From: Corynebacterium mycetoides
Lineage (GTDB): Bacteria; Actinomycetota; Actinomycetes; Mycobacteriales; Mycobacteriaceae
Length of the DNA: 64,000 nt
Direction: 5' to 3'
Assembly: GCF_900103625.1 (NCBI RefSeq)
Contig: NZ_LT629700.1
Location: forward strand, 1,922,001-1,986,000
A program made the translations under genes and the position numbers. The notes below the pieces were generated by a model, which ran no database searches, had not been told where the DNA came from, and saw nothing but the letters and a program-made list of their open reading frames with translations. Positions 1 through 16,349 of this stretch are shown in pieces. Position 1 is the stretch's first letter. Every line of letters starts with the position of its first letter.

Positions 1-110
1 GTCGGTCACTCTCCCAGAAGAGTCTAAGGCTTCCCCTCCAGGGAACGGCCCACGCAGGAGAAACGTGGCCTACCTTGTGGCGCCCCGTGCTTCTGCACGG
101 GGCGCCTTCG
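1..110 (+). promoter_or_regulatory. ribosomal protein L10 leader of the rplJ-rplL operon
   Basis: Untranslated leader directly upstream of rplJ. It ends in a perfect 12-bp hairpin (arms 79-90 and 95-106, loop TTCT). A purine-rich segment at 50-68, with a short CCACG/CGTGG pairing, precedes it. In many bacteria the L10(L12)4 complex binds such a leader and represses its own operon. The position and the strong distal hairpin fit that element, but no covariance search was possible. The 5' end of the transcript may lie left of the window. Confidence 0.6.
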
Positions 111-175
111 CTGTCACAGGCGGGCGCGTCCCGGGCGGATTGTAGGACATTACTTAGTGGAAGGAGGCGTGTGTC

Positions 176-697
176 ATGGCAAACCCGAAGAATACTGCCG
201 AGCTGGCTGAGCTCAAGAACAAGTTCGAGCAGGCGAGCTCCGTCGTTCTCACCGAGTACCGCGGCCTTACCGTGGGTCAGCTCCAGGAGCTGCGCGGTGA
301 GCTCGGTTTCGATGTCGAGTACCACGTCGCCAAGAACACCCTCGTCAAGATCGCCGCAAGCGAGAATGGCATCGAGGGTCTCGACGAGCTTCTGACCGGC
401 CCGACCGCCGTCGCCTTCATCAAGGGCGAGGCAGTCGACGCCGCCAAGGTCATGAAGAAGTTCAACAAGGATCACGACGCGTTCGTGATCAAGGGCGGCT
501 ACATGGACGGCAACGTCCTGTCGGCAGCTCAGGTTGACGCCATCGCTGAGATGGACAACCGCGAGACCACCCTCGCCAAGATCGCAGGCGCTTTCCAGGG
601 TTCCTTGGCCAAGGCTGCCGGCCTGTTCCAGGCTCCGGCATCCAAGACCGCCCGCATTGTCGCTGCGCTGCAGGACAAGCAGGGCGAAGCCGCGTAA
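176..697 (+). CDS. rplJ: 50S ribosomal protein L10
   Basis: L10 forms the base of the ribosomal stalk: it binds 23S rRNA and carries L7/L12 dimers on its C-terminal helix. The 173-residue product has the usual length and the family opening MANPKNTAELAELKNKFEQ, then a TEYRGLTVGQLQELR segment. It ends in an alanine-rich helix typical of the L7/L12-binding tail. The ATG at 176 follows AAGGAGG with good spacing. rplL follows after 70 bases, so the two form the standard operon, probably under the L10 leader at the window start. Confidence 0.97.
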   Translation: MANPKNTAELAELKNKFEQASSVVLTEYRGLTVGQLQELRGELGFDVEYHVAKNTLVKIAASENGIEGLDELLTGPTAVAFIKGEAVDAAKVMKKFNKDHDAFVIKGGYMDGNVLSAAQVDAIAEMDNRETTLAKIAGAFQGSLAKAAGLFQAPASKTARIVAALQDKQGEAA

Positions 698-767
698 AGC
701 GCACCGTACATCTCCATAGCACATCCCCGGGCCGGCTGGGTCGGCCCACAAAAGAAAGGAAGCCGCA

Positions 768-1157
768 ATGGCTAAGCTGTCTAAGGACGAGCTCATTGAG
801 CAGTTCAAGGAAATGACCCTCATCGAGCTCTCCGAGTTCCTGAAGGAGTTCGAGGAGGTCTTCGACGTTACCGCCGCTGCTCCGGTTGCAGTTGCTGCCG
901 CAGGCGCCCCGGCCGGTGGCGAGGCCGCCGCTGAGGAAGAGAAGGACGAGTTCGACGTCGTTCTCGAGGACGCTGGCGACAAGAAGATCGGCGTGATCAA
1001 GGCTGTCCGCGAGATCGTCTCCGGCCTGGGCCTGAAGGACGCCAAGGAAATGGTCGAGAGCGCTCCGAAGGCGATCCTCGAGGGCGCCAACAAGGACGAC
1101 GCCGAGGCTGCAAAGGCCAAGCTCGAGGAGGCCGGCGCAAAGGTTACCCTCAAGTAA
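768..1157 (+). CDS. rplL: 50S ribosomal protein L7/L12
   Basis: Stalk protein that recruits the translational GTPases EF-Tu, EF-G and IF2. The 129-residue product has the N-terminal dimerisation domain ([19 protein letters not shown]). An alanine/glycine/proline-rich hinge follows at about residues 44-65, then the conserved C-terminal domain ([20 protein letters not shown]). An AAAGGAAG ribosome binding site precedes the ATG. It is the last gene of the rplJL operon; a Rho-independent terminator begins 23 bases after the stop. Confidence 0.98.
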   Translation: MAKLSKDELIEQFKEMTLIELSEFLKEFEEVFDVTAAAPVAVAAAGAPAGGEAAAEEEKDEFDVVLEDAGDKKIGVIKAVREIVSGLGLKDAKEMVESAPKAILEGANKDDAEAAKAKLEEAGAKVTLK

Positions 1158-1180
1158 TCTCGCCGCACTTCGCGCTGCCT

Positions 1181-1219
1181 AAAGCTCCCCGTCGGGTTTT
1201 CCCGGACCGGGGAGCTTTT
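1181..1219 (+). terminator. Rho-independent terminator after rplL
   Basis: AAAGCTCCCCG pairs with CGGGGAGCTTTT around a GTCGGGTTTTCCCGGAC loop region, which can itself pair. It lies just downstream of rplL and 20 bases before the convergent dehydrogenase gene ends, so it may also stop transcription from the other side. Confidence 0.85.
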
Positions 1220-1220
1220 C

Positions 1221-1236
1221 GCTTATCGACGCCTCC
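1221..1236 (+). repeat. dispersed 16-mer motif, copy 1
   Basis: GCTTATCGACGCCTCC, immediately after the rplL terminator. It is identical to copies at 17824-17839 and (reverse strand) 30976-30991, and differs from the others only at the R and Y positions of GCTTRTCGACGCCYCC. Confidence 0.75.
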
Positions 1237-1238
1237 GG

Positions 1239-2030
1239 CTACCCGACGAGAATCTTCGTAACCAGGCGGCGCACAATGTCGGGGGAGAAGTCGGACAGGG
1301 CCTTGAGCACCTTGTCGGTGACGCTGACCCCGTGGTGGACGCGGAGTGTGTCATAGAAGCTCGGGTCGGCGAGGACACGTTGCGCGACGTCGGCCACGTC
1401 GGAGGCCTCGAGCCGGACGCCGAGGGTCCTGATGGAGCGGGCGTTAACCTCGGCGACCTTGGTTTTCGCCCACAGGGGAGCCAGGTCGTGCACGCGGATC
1501 CCGTCCCTCGCCCACTCCAGGCTCAGCGCCTCCGTCAGCCCCTTGACGTAGAACTTGGAGGCGGAGTACGTCGATATCTCCGGCTGGCCGTAAATGGCGG
1601 ACGCCGAACTCATGGACACCATGACCGAGCCCTTCGTCTTTTTCAAGTACGGGTGGCAGGCCTTCGCCCCGTAGCTCACGCCGACGCAGTTGATGTCGCT
1701 GAGCCATTGAATGCGGTCGGGGTCCTGCTGCGCGATGCGGCCGTCGACAATCACGCCCGCGTTGTTGAAGAACGCGTCGAGCTCCCCGTCGGTGTGGGCC
1801 GTGAAGTCCCGCAGGGCCCTTTCCCAGTCGGCGAAACTGCGCACATCGAGGTGGCCGGTAACGAGCTGACCCTCATCGAGGTCGAGCCCGCGGTGCCACT
1901 CGGTGGGCACGATGTCGTAGCTGCCCACGACCCAGCCACGCTCGAGCATCTTCTTCGCGGTTTCCATGCCGATGCCGGACGCCCCACCGCTGATGAAGAC
2001 GGCCTTTCTCCGGAAGCTTAGTTTTTCCAT
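1239..2030 (-). CDS. SDR family oxidoreductase
   Basis: Short-chain dehydrogenase/reductase of 263 residues. Visible family marks are the nucleotide-binding loop SGGASGIG near the N-terminus, the FNNAGV segment and the YSASK catalytic Tyr-Lys motif, with SMSSASA supplying the catalytic Ser. Substrate is not predictable. I use the ATG at 2030 (MEKLSF) rather than the longest frame, because the longer form would run through the divergent promoter and into the neighbouring dehydrogenase. It is divergent from the aldehyde dehydrogenase gene, with 80 bases between starts, so the two may share regulation. It converges on rplL. Confidence 0.85.
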   Translation of the reverse strand: MEKLSFRRKAVFISGGASGIGMETAKKMLERGWVVGSYDIVPTEWHRGLDLDEGQLVTGHLDVRSFADWERALRDFTAHTDGELDAFFNNAGVIVDGRIAQQDPDRIQWLSDINCVGVSYGAKACHPYLKKTKGSVMVSMSSASAIYGQPEISTYSASKFYVKGLTEALSLEWARDGIRVHDLAPLWAKTKVAEVNARSIRTLGVRLEASDVADVAQRVLADPSFYDTLRVHHGVSVTDKVLKALSDFSPDIVRRLVTKILVG

Positions 2031-2110
2031 ACGAACAGGATACAGCCCCAATTGGATATGTGTATATGGTGTTTGTAGGAACTTTTTTCCGACTGAAAGA
2101 GAAAGAGAAA
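2031..2110. promoter_or_regulatory. divergent promoter region, SDR / aldehyde dehydrogenase
   Basis: Eighty AT-richer bases separate two divergent starts. It contains TATATG at about 2053 and TTGGAT at about 2042. The overlap of signals suggests a shared control region, but no clear operator palindrome was found. Confidence 0.4.
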
Positions 2111-3610
2111 ATGACTCAGACACAAGCCCCTGCACGCAAGATGACCGACATCATCAACCCTCAGACGGGGGAGGTTATTACCCAGGTTCCCGCACACACC
2201 AAGGAAGATACGGCCGAGGTGTTTGAACGCGCCCGTCGAGCTCAGAAGCGCTGGGAGAAGACCAACTTCCGCAAGCGCCGCCAGATCTTCCTGAAGTTCC
2301 ACAACCTCGTGATCGACAACCGCGAGCGGATCCTGGACACGATCCAGGGGGAGAACGGAAAGAACCGCCTCAGCGCTCTGGAGGAGGTCCTCGACGTCGC
2401 GATGAACTCCCGCCACTACGCTTACCGCGCCGGGAAGCTCCTCAAGCCGCAGAAGCGGCGTCCGGCCGTTCCCCTGTGGACGTCGACACGCGAAGAGTTC
2501 TCTCCCAAGGGAGTCGTCGGCGTGATCGCCCCGTTTAACTACCCGTTCAACCTGTCGCTCTCCGACGCGATCGCCGCGATGCTGGCCGGCAACGCGGTCG
2601 TGATTAAGCCCGACTCCCGCACGCCGATGTCGGCGATTCTGGGTGCGGAGCTGCTCGCCGAGGCGGGCCTGCCCGACGGCGTGTGCAACATCGTCACCGG
2701 CTCCGGTTCCGAGGTTGGCCAGGCGATCGCGGAGGAGTGCGACTTCCTGATGTTCACCGGATCCACCAAGACCGGGCAGTCGCTCGCCGAGCAGGTCGCG
2801 CCGCGACTGATCGACTACTCGATGGAGCTCGGCGGCAAGAACCCGCTGATCGTCGCCGACGACGCGGACATCGAGCGCGCCACCGACGGGGTGTGGGCGG
2901 CGTGCTTCGGCAACTCCGGCCAGCTGTGCATCTCGATCGAACGCATCTACGTCCACCGCGCCGTGGCCGACGAGTTCATCGCCGGCTTCGTCGACCGCGT
3001 CAAGCGGATGAAGGTCGGCGCCGGAACGAGCTGGGAGCTGGACATGGGCTCGCTCATCGATGTCGACCAGGTCGACGTCGTGGATAAGTTCGTCCAGGAC
3101 GCTGTGTCCAAGGGTGCAACCGTGCTCACGGGAGGCAAGCGCCTGCCGGAGCTCGGCGAGACCTTCTACGCACCCACCGTGCTTACCGACGTCCCGGAGT
3201 CCGCGGACATGTACCGCAACGAGGTCTTTGGGCCTGTCGTCTACATCGAGGTCGTCGACTCCAACGAGGAGGCCGTGCGCCGCGCGAACGACACCGAGTA
3301 CGGCCTGAACTCCTCCGTCTGGGCTAAGCCGTCGACTGGCAAGTGGCTCGCCTCCCAGATCGAGGCCGGAACCGTCAACATCAACGAGGGCTACGCCCCG
3401 TCCTGGACCGCACTCGATGCTCCCATGGGCGGCTGGAAGAACTCCGGCGTCGGGCGTCGCCACGGTGACGTCGGCATCACCAAGTACACGGAGTCGCGCA
3501 ACGTGACCGAGACGAGGGTGATGAACGTGATTAACAACGACCTGCCGAGCGAGATGTGGTCGAACGTTCTGGCCACGACGCTGAAGCTGGGACGCGACAT
3601 TATGCGCTAA
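2111..3610 (+). CDS. NAD(P)-dependent aldehyde dehydrogenase, probably succinate-semialdehyde dehydrogenase
   Basis: ALDH-superfamily enzyme of 499 residues that oxidises an aldehyde to the acid. The catalytic Cys is in GNSGQLCIS (about residue 273) and the general-base Glu in MELGGKNP (about 239). The cofactor segment FTGSTKTG and the PFNYPFNL motif are also present. Closest in pattern to corynebacterial succinic-semialdehyde dehydrogenases (GabD2 type); substrate is inferred from similarity. The start MTQTQAPARK at 2111 follows a GAAAGAGAAAGAG purine tract. The longer frame from 2060 would run back through the divergent promoter region. Confidence 0.88.
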   Translation: MTQTQAPARKMTDIINPQTGEVITQVPAHTKEDTAEVFERARRAQKRWEKTNFRKRRQIFLKFHNLVIDNRERILDTIQGENGKNRLSALEEVLDVAMNSRHYAYRAGKLLKPQKRRPAVPLWTSTREEFSPKGVVGVIAPFNYPFNLSLSDAIAAMLAGNAVVIKPDSRTPMSAILGAELLAEAGLPDGVCNIVTGSGSEVGQAIAEECDFLMFTGSTKTGQSLAEQVAPRLIDYSMELGGKNPLIVADDADIERATDGVWAACFGNSGQLCISIERIYVHRAVADEFIAGFVDRVKRMKVGAGTSWELDMGSLIDVDQVDVVDKFVQDAVSKGATVLTGGKRLPELGETFYAPTVLTDVPESADMYRNEVFGPVVYIEVVDSNEEAVRRANDTEYGLNSSVWAKPSTGKWLASQIEAGTVNINEGYAPSWTALDAPMGGWKNSGVGRRHGDVGITKYTESRNVTETRVMNVINNDLPSEMWSNVLATTLKLGRDIMR

Positions 3611-3635
3611 CGCGTCTGCGATACAATCGGCCACC

Positions 3636-4586
3636 ATGCTCTCGAAGTCCCGAATTGTGGCGGCACTGGTGGCCGGTCTCGGCATCGCGCTGATCGTGGG
3701 CGGGCTTCTCGCTCCCCGGTTCCTCATCGGGGACGGGCGCCTGCCGCTGGATCTGGAGCACACCACGTGGACGGTCAAGGACGACGAGGGTTCCCACCTC
3801 GGCGAGACGGCGCCGGTGACGAGGCAGCTGCACATGGAGATCCAGAACCCGGCGAACGGGGACACGGCCAGCGTCAGGGTGGGGGAGACGGTGCGTGCCG
3901 GTGACGCCGCGAGCGACTTCGACAACTTGGTCACCGCGCAGACGTGGACATTTCCGATGGACCGCGTAAGCGGCGCACCGGTCGCCCCCATGCAGCTGTC
4001 CAACGTGATGATCCTGCCGGAGACCGAAATCGCCACCGACGCGCCGTGGCTCAAGCTGCCGTCGAACACGCGGCAGTCGACCTACGAGGTGTTCGACTCC
4101 ACGCTGCGCGGGCCCGCCCCCGCGGTGTTCGCAGGCGAGGAGGAGGTCGCCGGCCGGACCATCTACCGCTACGAGCAACACATTGAGCCCACCAACCTGG
4201 CCCTGCGCTACGCGGATCCGCTCAACACCCGGATCGAGACCGACGCCGACGGGAACCAGACGCGGTTGTTCTTGTACTACGCGGCGTCGAGAAGCTTGCT
4301 GGTAGACCGCGTCTCCGGGCTCGTCGTCGGGGTCGCCGAAGACGTGGACACCTACTACGGCGACGCCGCGGGGCGGCGGGTGGATGACGTGCTGGCCTAC
4401 CAGGGCAGCATGCCGGAAGAGCAGACGCAGGCGATGGTGTCCCAGCTGCGCGGAGTGTATTCGCAATCTCAGTCGCGCACCGCTACCATCGCTGTGATCT
4501 CCGTAGGCGCCCTGCTCGCGCTGGTCGGCTTAGTGGGGGCACTGCGGCCCGCGCGGGTTCGCGCGCGACGCGCGGCCGTGGAGTAG
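3636..4586 (+). CDS. DUF3068 (PorA-family) membrane-anchored protein
   Basis: Conserved actinobacterial protein of 316 residues. It has an N-terminal membrane segment (about 8-28, VAALVAGLGIALIVGGLLA), a large extracytoplasmic domain and a C-terminal membrane segment (about 285-305) followed by a basic tail. This two-anchor layout is the DUF3068 pattern. Function is unknown; the Pfam name refers to channel-forming relatives, which does not establish a pore here. It starts 25 bases after the aldehyde dehydrogenase and may be cotranscribed. The 329-base rpoB control region follows. Confidence 0.8.
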   Translation: MLSKSRIVAALVAGLGIALIVGGLLAPRFLIGDGRLPLDLEHTTWTVKDDEGSHLGETAPVTRQLHMEIQNPANGDTASVRVGETVRAGDAASDFDNLVTAQTWTFPMDRVSGAPVAPMQLSNVMILPETEIATDAPWLKLPSNTRQSTYEVFDSTLRGPAPAVFAGEEEVAGRTIYRYEQHIEPTNLALRYADPLNTRIETDADGNQTRLFLYYAASRSLLVDRVSGLVVGVAEDVDTYYGDAAGRRVDDVLAYQGSMPEEQTQAMVSQLRGVYSQSQSRTATIAVISVGALLALVGLVGALRPARVRARRAAVE

Positions 4587-4915
4587 GGTGTGTCGGGAAC
4601 CAGGCTGCTTGGTGGTAGAGTTCCCCGCGAATCCCCGCAAACGCGGACCCGCGCTGACGGCGCGCGGGCGAAAGAATCCCGTTAAATCGGGTGCTTTACA
4701 TTATTCGCGGCGTGGTGTAAAGTCAGTCTTTGCGCTGGAAGCCGTCTTCAGCCGCTCTTGAAAACCTTGTGCAGTGTTACGGAAAATGTGACTTGACAAG
4801 GTTGCTTTGCGCATTCTGGGGACGGATCTTCCACAGCTGACCAAATGCTAATCTATCAGCGGAAACTCCCGGGGCGGCCACCACTGTGACCAGCTTCAAG
4901 GGGGGACCGCGTGAG
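4587..4915 (+). promoter_or_regulatory. rpoB upstream region with candidate promoters
   Basis: A 329-base stretch with no convincing gene. Candidate promoter one is TTTACA (4695-4700), 17 bases, TAAAGT (4718-4723). It coincides with a perfect inverted repeat CTTTACA/TGTAAAG (4694-4700, 4716-4722). Candidate two is an extended -10, TGCTAATCT, ending at 4854. A consensus-like TTGACA at 4793 lacks a matching -10. Multiple promoters ahead of rpoBC would be normal for this operon; none is proven here. Confidence 0.55.
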
Positions 4916-8413
<3,498 letters not shown>

Positions 8414-8440
8414 GCGCTAACGAACGCAACCGAAAGAAAT

Positions 8441-8449
8441 TTATCCACA
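8441..8449 (+). other. perfect DnaA-box sequence between rpoB and rpoC
   Basis: TTATCCACA, an exact match to the consensus DnaA box, lies in the 75-base rpoB-rpoC gap, 40 bases before the rpoC start. Single boxes occur by chance, so function is uncertain. Confidence 0.4.
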
Positions 8450-8488
8450 CCGATCCTCCCCACGAGGGGGAGGTGAAAGGGAATTTAC

Positions 8489-12487
<3,999 letters not shown>

Positions 12488-12504
12488 TCTCACGGCTCGC
12501 GGGG

Positions 12505-12561
12505 GAAGACCTCAGCGCGTTTTCAGGCCACGTTTTGGCACGAAAACGCGCTGAGGTCTTC
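12505..12561. terminator. perfect 20-bp inverted repeat after rpoC
   Basis: Arms 12505-12524 and 12542-12561 are exact reverse complements of 20 bases, with a 17-base loop. The stem contains the A-tract/T-tract CGTTTTC/GAAAACG at its apex rather than a downstream U-run. It probably acts as the rpoBC terminator, but the lack of a clear U-tract and the length of the perfect stem are unusual. Confidence 0.6.
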
Positions 12562-12585
12562 TCGTTGTCGCCAAGCGTGGGGGAT

Positions 12586-12614
12586 TTGGGGATTCGGGAC
12601 GCATGCAGTAGAGT
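12586..12614 (+). promoter_or_regulatory. candidate promoter of the rpsL operon
   Basis: TTGGGG (12586-12591), 17-base spacer, TAGAGT (12609-12614). It lies about 160 bases before rpsL and after the rpoC inverted repeat, so it would start the str operon with a leader of about 150 bases. The leader from 12615 to 12773 holds no gene. Confidence 0.5.
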
Positions 12615-12773
12615 TACACGAGATTTCCCGTGCGACCAGCGCGCGCGGTGAAACTTGAACCCCCGCTCTCATAAGGCGGATGGTGGTTCGCGCAGACGGA
12701 AGGGCCCCGCATAAGAGCCCCCATTTTTGCGTGTTTGGCCACCGGTACTGACACACTTCAAGAAGGACAGTTA

Positions 12774-13145
12774 ATGCCAACTATTCAGCAGCTGGTCCGC
12801 AAGGGCCGCCACGACAAGCGCGCCAAGGTCGCCACGGCCGCCCTGAAGGGCTCCCCGCAGCGCCGCGGCGTGTGCACCCGCGTGTACACCACCACCCCGA
12901 AGAAGCCGAACTCGGCTCTGCGCAAGGTCGCGCGTGTGCGCCTGACCTCCGGCATCGAGGTTTCCGCCTACATCCCCGGTGAGGGCCACAACCTGCAGGA
13001 GCACTCCATGGTGCTCGTGCGCGGCGGCCGCGTGAAGGACCTGCCGGGCGTTCGCTACAAGATCATCCGCGGTGCGCTGGACACCCAGGGCGTCAAGGAC
13101 CGTAAGCAGGCTCGCTCCCGCTACGGCGCAAAGAAGGGACAGTAA
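12774..13145 (+). CDS. rpsL: 30S ribosomal protein S12
   Basis: Decoding-centre protein of 123 residues. The streptomycin-relevant lysines K43 (in [13 protein letters not shown]) and K88 (in GRVKDLPG) are wild type. The conserved [14 protein letters not shown] and [10 protein letters not shown] segments are present. The start is the ATG at 12774 ([15 protein letters not shown]) after AGAAGGAC; longer frames are not conserved. First gene of the str operon; rpsG follows after five bases. Confidence 0.98.
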   Translation: MPTIQQLVRKGRHDKRAKVATAALKGSPQRRGVCTRVYTTTPKKPNSALRKVARVRLTSGIEVSAYIPGEGHNLQEHSMVLVRGGRVKDLPGVRYKIIRGALDTQGVKDRKQARSRYGAKKGQ

Positions 13146-13150
13146 TCTAA

Positions 13151-13618
13151 ATGCGTAAGCAGCAAGCTCCGAAGCGTCCCGTTGTCAAGGATCCGGTGTA
13201 CAACTCCGAGATCGTCACCCAGCTCGTGAACAAGATCCTGCTGGACGGGAAGAAGTCCACCGCCGAGCGCATCGTCTACGGCGCACTCGAGATCTGCCGC
13301 GAGAAGACCGGCACCGACCCCGTCGGCACGCTGGAGAAGGCCCTCGGCAACATCCGTCCGGACCTCGAGGTCCGCTCCCGCCGCGTCGGCGGCGCGACCT
13401 ACCAGGTCCCGGTCGAGGTCAAGCCGGGCCGCTCGAACACCCTCGCGCTGCGTTGGATGGTCACCTTCACCCGCCAGCGTCGCGAGAACACCATGGTTGA
13501 GCGCCTCGCCAATGAGATCCTCGACGCCTCCAACGGGCTGGGCGCATCCGTGAAGCGCCGCGAGGACACCCACAAGATGGCCGAGGCCAACCGCGCCTTC
13601 GCTCACTACCGCTGGTAG
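13151..13618 (+). CDS. rpsG: 30S ribosomal protein S7
   Basis: Primary 16S rRNA-binding protein that nucleates assembly of the 30S head; 155 residues, normal length. The opening [20 protein letters not shown] and the R-rich segment [16 protein letters not shown] are family-typical. The basic C-terminal tail ends [15 protein letters not shown]. It is translated almost directly after rpsL (five-base gap). A 243-base gap with a hairpin separates it from fusA. Confidence 0.98.
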   Translation: MRKQQAPKRPVVKDPVYNSEIVTQLVNKILLDGKKSTAERIVYGALEICREKTGTDPVGTLEKALGNIRPDLEVRSRRVGGATYQVPVEVKPGRSNTLALRWMVTFTRQRRENTMVERLANEILDASNGLGASVKRREDTHKMAEANRAFAHYRW

Positions 13619-13861
13619 TTGCCGTATTGCTCACTCGTCTAGTCGTCCCGGCCGCCGGCCGCATGGCACCGTTGAGAACTCCATAACCGCGGGGTTTACG
13701 GGCGTGCGGCCGCGAGCCGGGATGCGCGTACTTGAGCGCCTGGGCTGACGAAATGCGCATTTAATGGCAGAATTGACAAAGGTAAATATCCACAAAGGCG
13801 TTACCGGCAGGCCCGGCCAGGTAACCGGAAACGCCGACAACACTTAAGTTGGGGTAAAAAC
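13619..13861 (+). promoter_or_regulatory. rpsG-fusA intergenic region with hairpin
   Basis: This 243-base gap lies inside the str operon. A TTGACA sequence sits at 13773. A hairpin with GTTACC/GGTAAC arms (13800-13805 and 13820-13825), extended by flanking GGC and GCC, ends about 36 bases before the fusA start. It may hold a separate fusA promoter or a translational control structure. No full -10/-35 pair was convincing. Confidence 0.35.
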
Positions 13862-15982
13862 GTGGCACAAGAAGTGCTTAGGGACCTAAACAAGGTCCGC
13901 AACATCGGCATCATGGCTCACATCGATGCCGGTAAGACCACCACCACCGAGCGTATTCTCTTCTACACCGGTATCAACCGTAAGGTCGGAGAGACGCACG
14001 ACGGCGGCGCCACCACTGACTGGATGGAGCAGGAGAAGGAGCGCGGCATCACCATTACGTCCGCGGCCGTGACCTGTTTCTGGAACAACAACCAGATCAA
14101 CATCATCGATACCCCGGGTCACGTGGACTTCACCGTCGAGGTGGAGCGGTCCCTGCGCGTCCTGGACGGTGCCGTCGCGGTTTTCGACGGCAAGGAGGGC
14201 GTGGAGCCCCAGTCCGAGCAGGTGTGGCGTCAGGCCGCGAAGTACGACGTCCCGCGTATCTGCTTTGTCAACAAGATGGACAAGCTGGGCGCGGACTTCT
14301 TCTTCACCGTGCAGACGATCGTCGATCGCCTCGGCGCGAAGCCGCTCGTGATGCAGCTGCCGATCGGCGCTGAGGACGACTTCGACGGTGTCGTCGACCT
14401 CATCGAGATGAAGGCGTTTATGTGGCCGGGCAAGGTTGAGACCGGCACCCCGCCGCAGATCCAGGAGATCCCGGCCGACCTGCAGGACAAGGCGGAGGAG
14501 TACCGCGAGAAGCTGCTCGAGACCGTCGCGGAATCCGACGAGGAACTCATGGAGAAGTACTTCGGCGGCGAGGAACTCACCATCGACGAGATCAAGGCTG
14601 CCATTCGCAAGATGACCGTCAACTCCGAGATCTACCCGGTGTACTGCGGCTCCGCGTACCGCAACAAGGGTATCGAGCCTTTGCTCGACGCCGTCATCGA
14701 CTTCCTGCCGAACCCGCTGGACATCGGCGAGGTCCATGGTACCTCCATGGATGGGGAGACCCCGGACACCCGCAAGCCGTCGGTGGAGGAGCCGTTCTCC
14801 GCGCTCGCGTTCAAGATCGCCGTCCACCCGTTCTTCGGCAAGCTGACCTACGTCCGCGTCTACTCCGGCCAGGCAATCCCGGGCGAGCAGATGCTCAACT
14901 CCACGAAGAACTCGAAGGAGCGCGTGGGCAAGCTGTTCCAGATGCACGCGAACAAGGAGAACCCGGTCGAGCACGCCGACGCCGGCAACATCTACGCGTT
15001 CATCGGCCTGAAGAACACCACGACCGGTGACACCCTGTGCAACCCGGATCACCCGATCATCCTGGAGTCCATGGACTTCCCGGACCCGGTTATCCAGGTG
15101 GCCATCGAGCCGAAGACCAAGGCTGACCAGGAGAAGCTGGGCACCGCCATCCAGAAGCTCGCGGAGGAGGACCCCACCTTCACCGTCAAGCTCGACGAGG
15201 AGACCGGCCAGACCGTCATCGGCGGCATGGGCGAGCTCCACCTCGACGTCCTGGTCGACCGCATGAAGCGCGAGTTCAAGGTCGAGGCAAACATCGGCTC
15301 CCCGCAGGTGGCTTACCGTGAGACCATTCGCAAGAAGGTCGAGTCGCTGGACTACACCCACAAGAAGCAGACCGGTGGCTCGGGCCAGTTCGCGAAGGTC
15401 ATCGTCACGATCGAGCCCTACAACCCGGATCCGACCGAGCTGGAGGAGGGCGAGTCCGCGACCTACAAGTTCGAGAACGCCGTCACCGGCGGCCGCGTGC
15501 CCAAGGAGTACATCCCGTCCGTCGACGCCGGCATCCAGGACGCCATGCAGTACGGCTACCTCGCTGGCTTCCCGCTCGTCAACATCAAGGCCACCCTCGA
15601 GGACGGCGCCTACCACGACGTCGACTCGTCGGAAATGGCCTTCAAGCTGGCGGGCTCCCAGGTGCTCAAGGAGGCCGTCGCTAAGGCGAAGCCGGTCCTG
15701 CTCGAGCCCGTGATGGCCGTCGAGGTTGTCACCCCGGAGGAGTACATGGGTACCGTCAACGGCGATATCAGCTCGCGCCGCGGCCAGGTGTACGCCATGG
15801 ACGACCGCTCCGGCGCCAAGGTGGTCAAGGCTAAGGTGCCGCTCTCCGAGATGTTCGGCTACATCGGCGACCTGCGCTCCAGCACCGCCGGCCGCGCGAA
15901 CTTCTCGATGGTGTTCGACTCCTACGCCGAGGTCCCCTCGAGTGTGGCGCAGGAGATCATCGACGAGCGCAATGGCCACTAG
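13862..15982 (+). CDS. fusA: elongation factor G
   Basis: Translocation GTPase of 706 residues. G-domain motifs are intact: [13 protein letters not shown] (P-loop), RGITITSAA (switch I), DTPGHVDF (switch II) and NKMDKLGAD (guanine specificity). Domains II-V follow, including GGSGQFAKV and the C-terminal RGQVYAMD and [10 protein letters not shown] segments. Start is GTG at 13862 after AGTTGGGG. No mutation hot-spot change was assessed for fusidic acid. It sits between rpsG and tuf as in other actinobacteria. Confidence 0.98.
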   Translation: MAQEVLRDLNKVRNIGIMAHIDAGKTTTTERILFYTGINRKVGETHDGGATTDWMEQEKERGITITSAAVTCFWNNNQINIIDTPGHVDFTVEVERSLRVLDGAVAVFDGKEGVEPQSEQVWRQAAKYDVPRICFVNKMDKLGADFFFTVQTIVDRLGAKPLVMQLPIGAEDDFDGVVDLIEMKAFMWPGKVETGTPPQIQEIPADLQDKAEEYREKLLETVAESDEELMEKYFGGEELTIDEIKAAIRKMTVNSEIYPVYCGSAYRNKGIEPLLDAVIDFLPNPLDIGEVHGTSMDGETPDTRKPSVEEPFSALAFKIAVHPFFGKLTYVRVYSGQAIPGEQMLNSTKNSKERVGKLFQMHANKENPVEHADAGNIYAFIGLKNTTTGDTLCNPDHPIILESMDFPDPVIQVAIEPKTKADQEKLGTAIQKLAEEDPTFTVKLDEETGQTVIGGMGELHLDVLVDRMKREFKVEANIGSPQVAYRETIRKKVESLDYTHKKQTGGSGQFAKVIVTIEPYNPDPTELEEGESATYKFENAVTGGRVPKEYIPSVDAGIQDAMQYGYLAGFPLVNIKATLEDGAYHDVDSSEMAFKLAGSQVLKEAVAKAKPVLLEPVMAVEVVTPEEYMGTVNGDISSRRGQVYAMDDRSGAKVVKAKVPLSEMFGYIGDLRSSTAGRANFSMVFDSYAEVPSSVAQEIIDERNGH

Positions 15983-16349
15983 CGAGCCGACTCCGGCAGT
16001 GGCCCCGAGGTGTCGTCCCGTGCCAGCGAGATGACGCCGCTTTACGGGGCCGCTGCCCCCGCACGGGAGTAGCGGTTGAGCTGAGGCACGACCCGATCGG
16101 AATCGCGCCTGAGCCAGCCGTTACTCTCTAGGGAGATCTGTTGATTTGGATCGCCGCAGCCGAGAAACGGCCTGAGTTTTCAGGGGTTACCCGGTTTGAA
16201 AAACGGTCTTAATGAAACTAGGATCATGTAACTGGCACATTGTGAAATGGCCATTGTCGGCGTGCCCCGTAAAGGGGTGCCTGGCAGGGCAAATGTAAAC
16301 CACGTGGCTGCGAAGGTCGTAGCCACCATGAAGTCCAGGAGGACATACA
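15983..16349 (+). promoter_or_regulatory. fusA-tuf intergenic region with tuf promoter
   Basis: A 367-base gap with no gene. A likely promoter is TTGAAA (16196-16201), 17-base spacer, TAGGAT (16219-16224), which would give a tuf leader of about 120 bases. GTGCCCCG/GGGGTGCC-type pairing around 16262-16281 could form a leader hairpin. The GC-rich first 100 bases after fusA contain imperfect GGGGCC/GGCCCC pairings that may act as a weak terminator. Confidence 0.6.

Noticed and set aside
1332..2021. Plus-strand frame of 229 codons opposite the SDR gene
   Set aside because: Composition is typical of a reverse shadow, and the opposite strand has clear SDR motifs.
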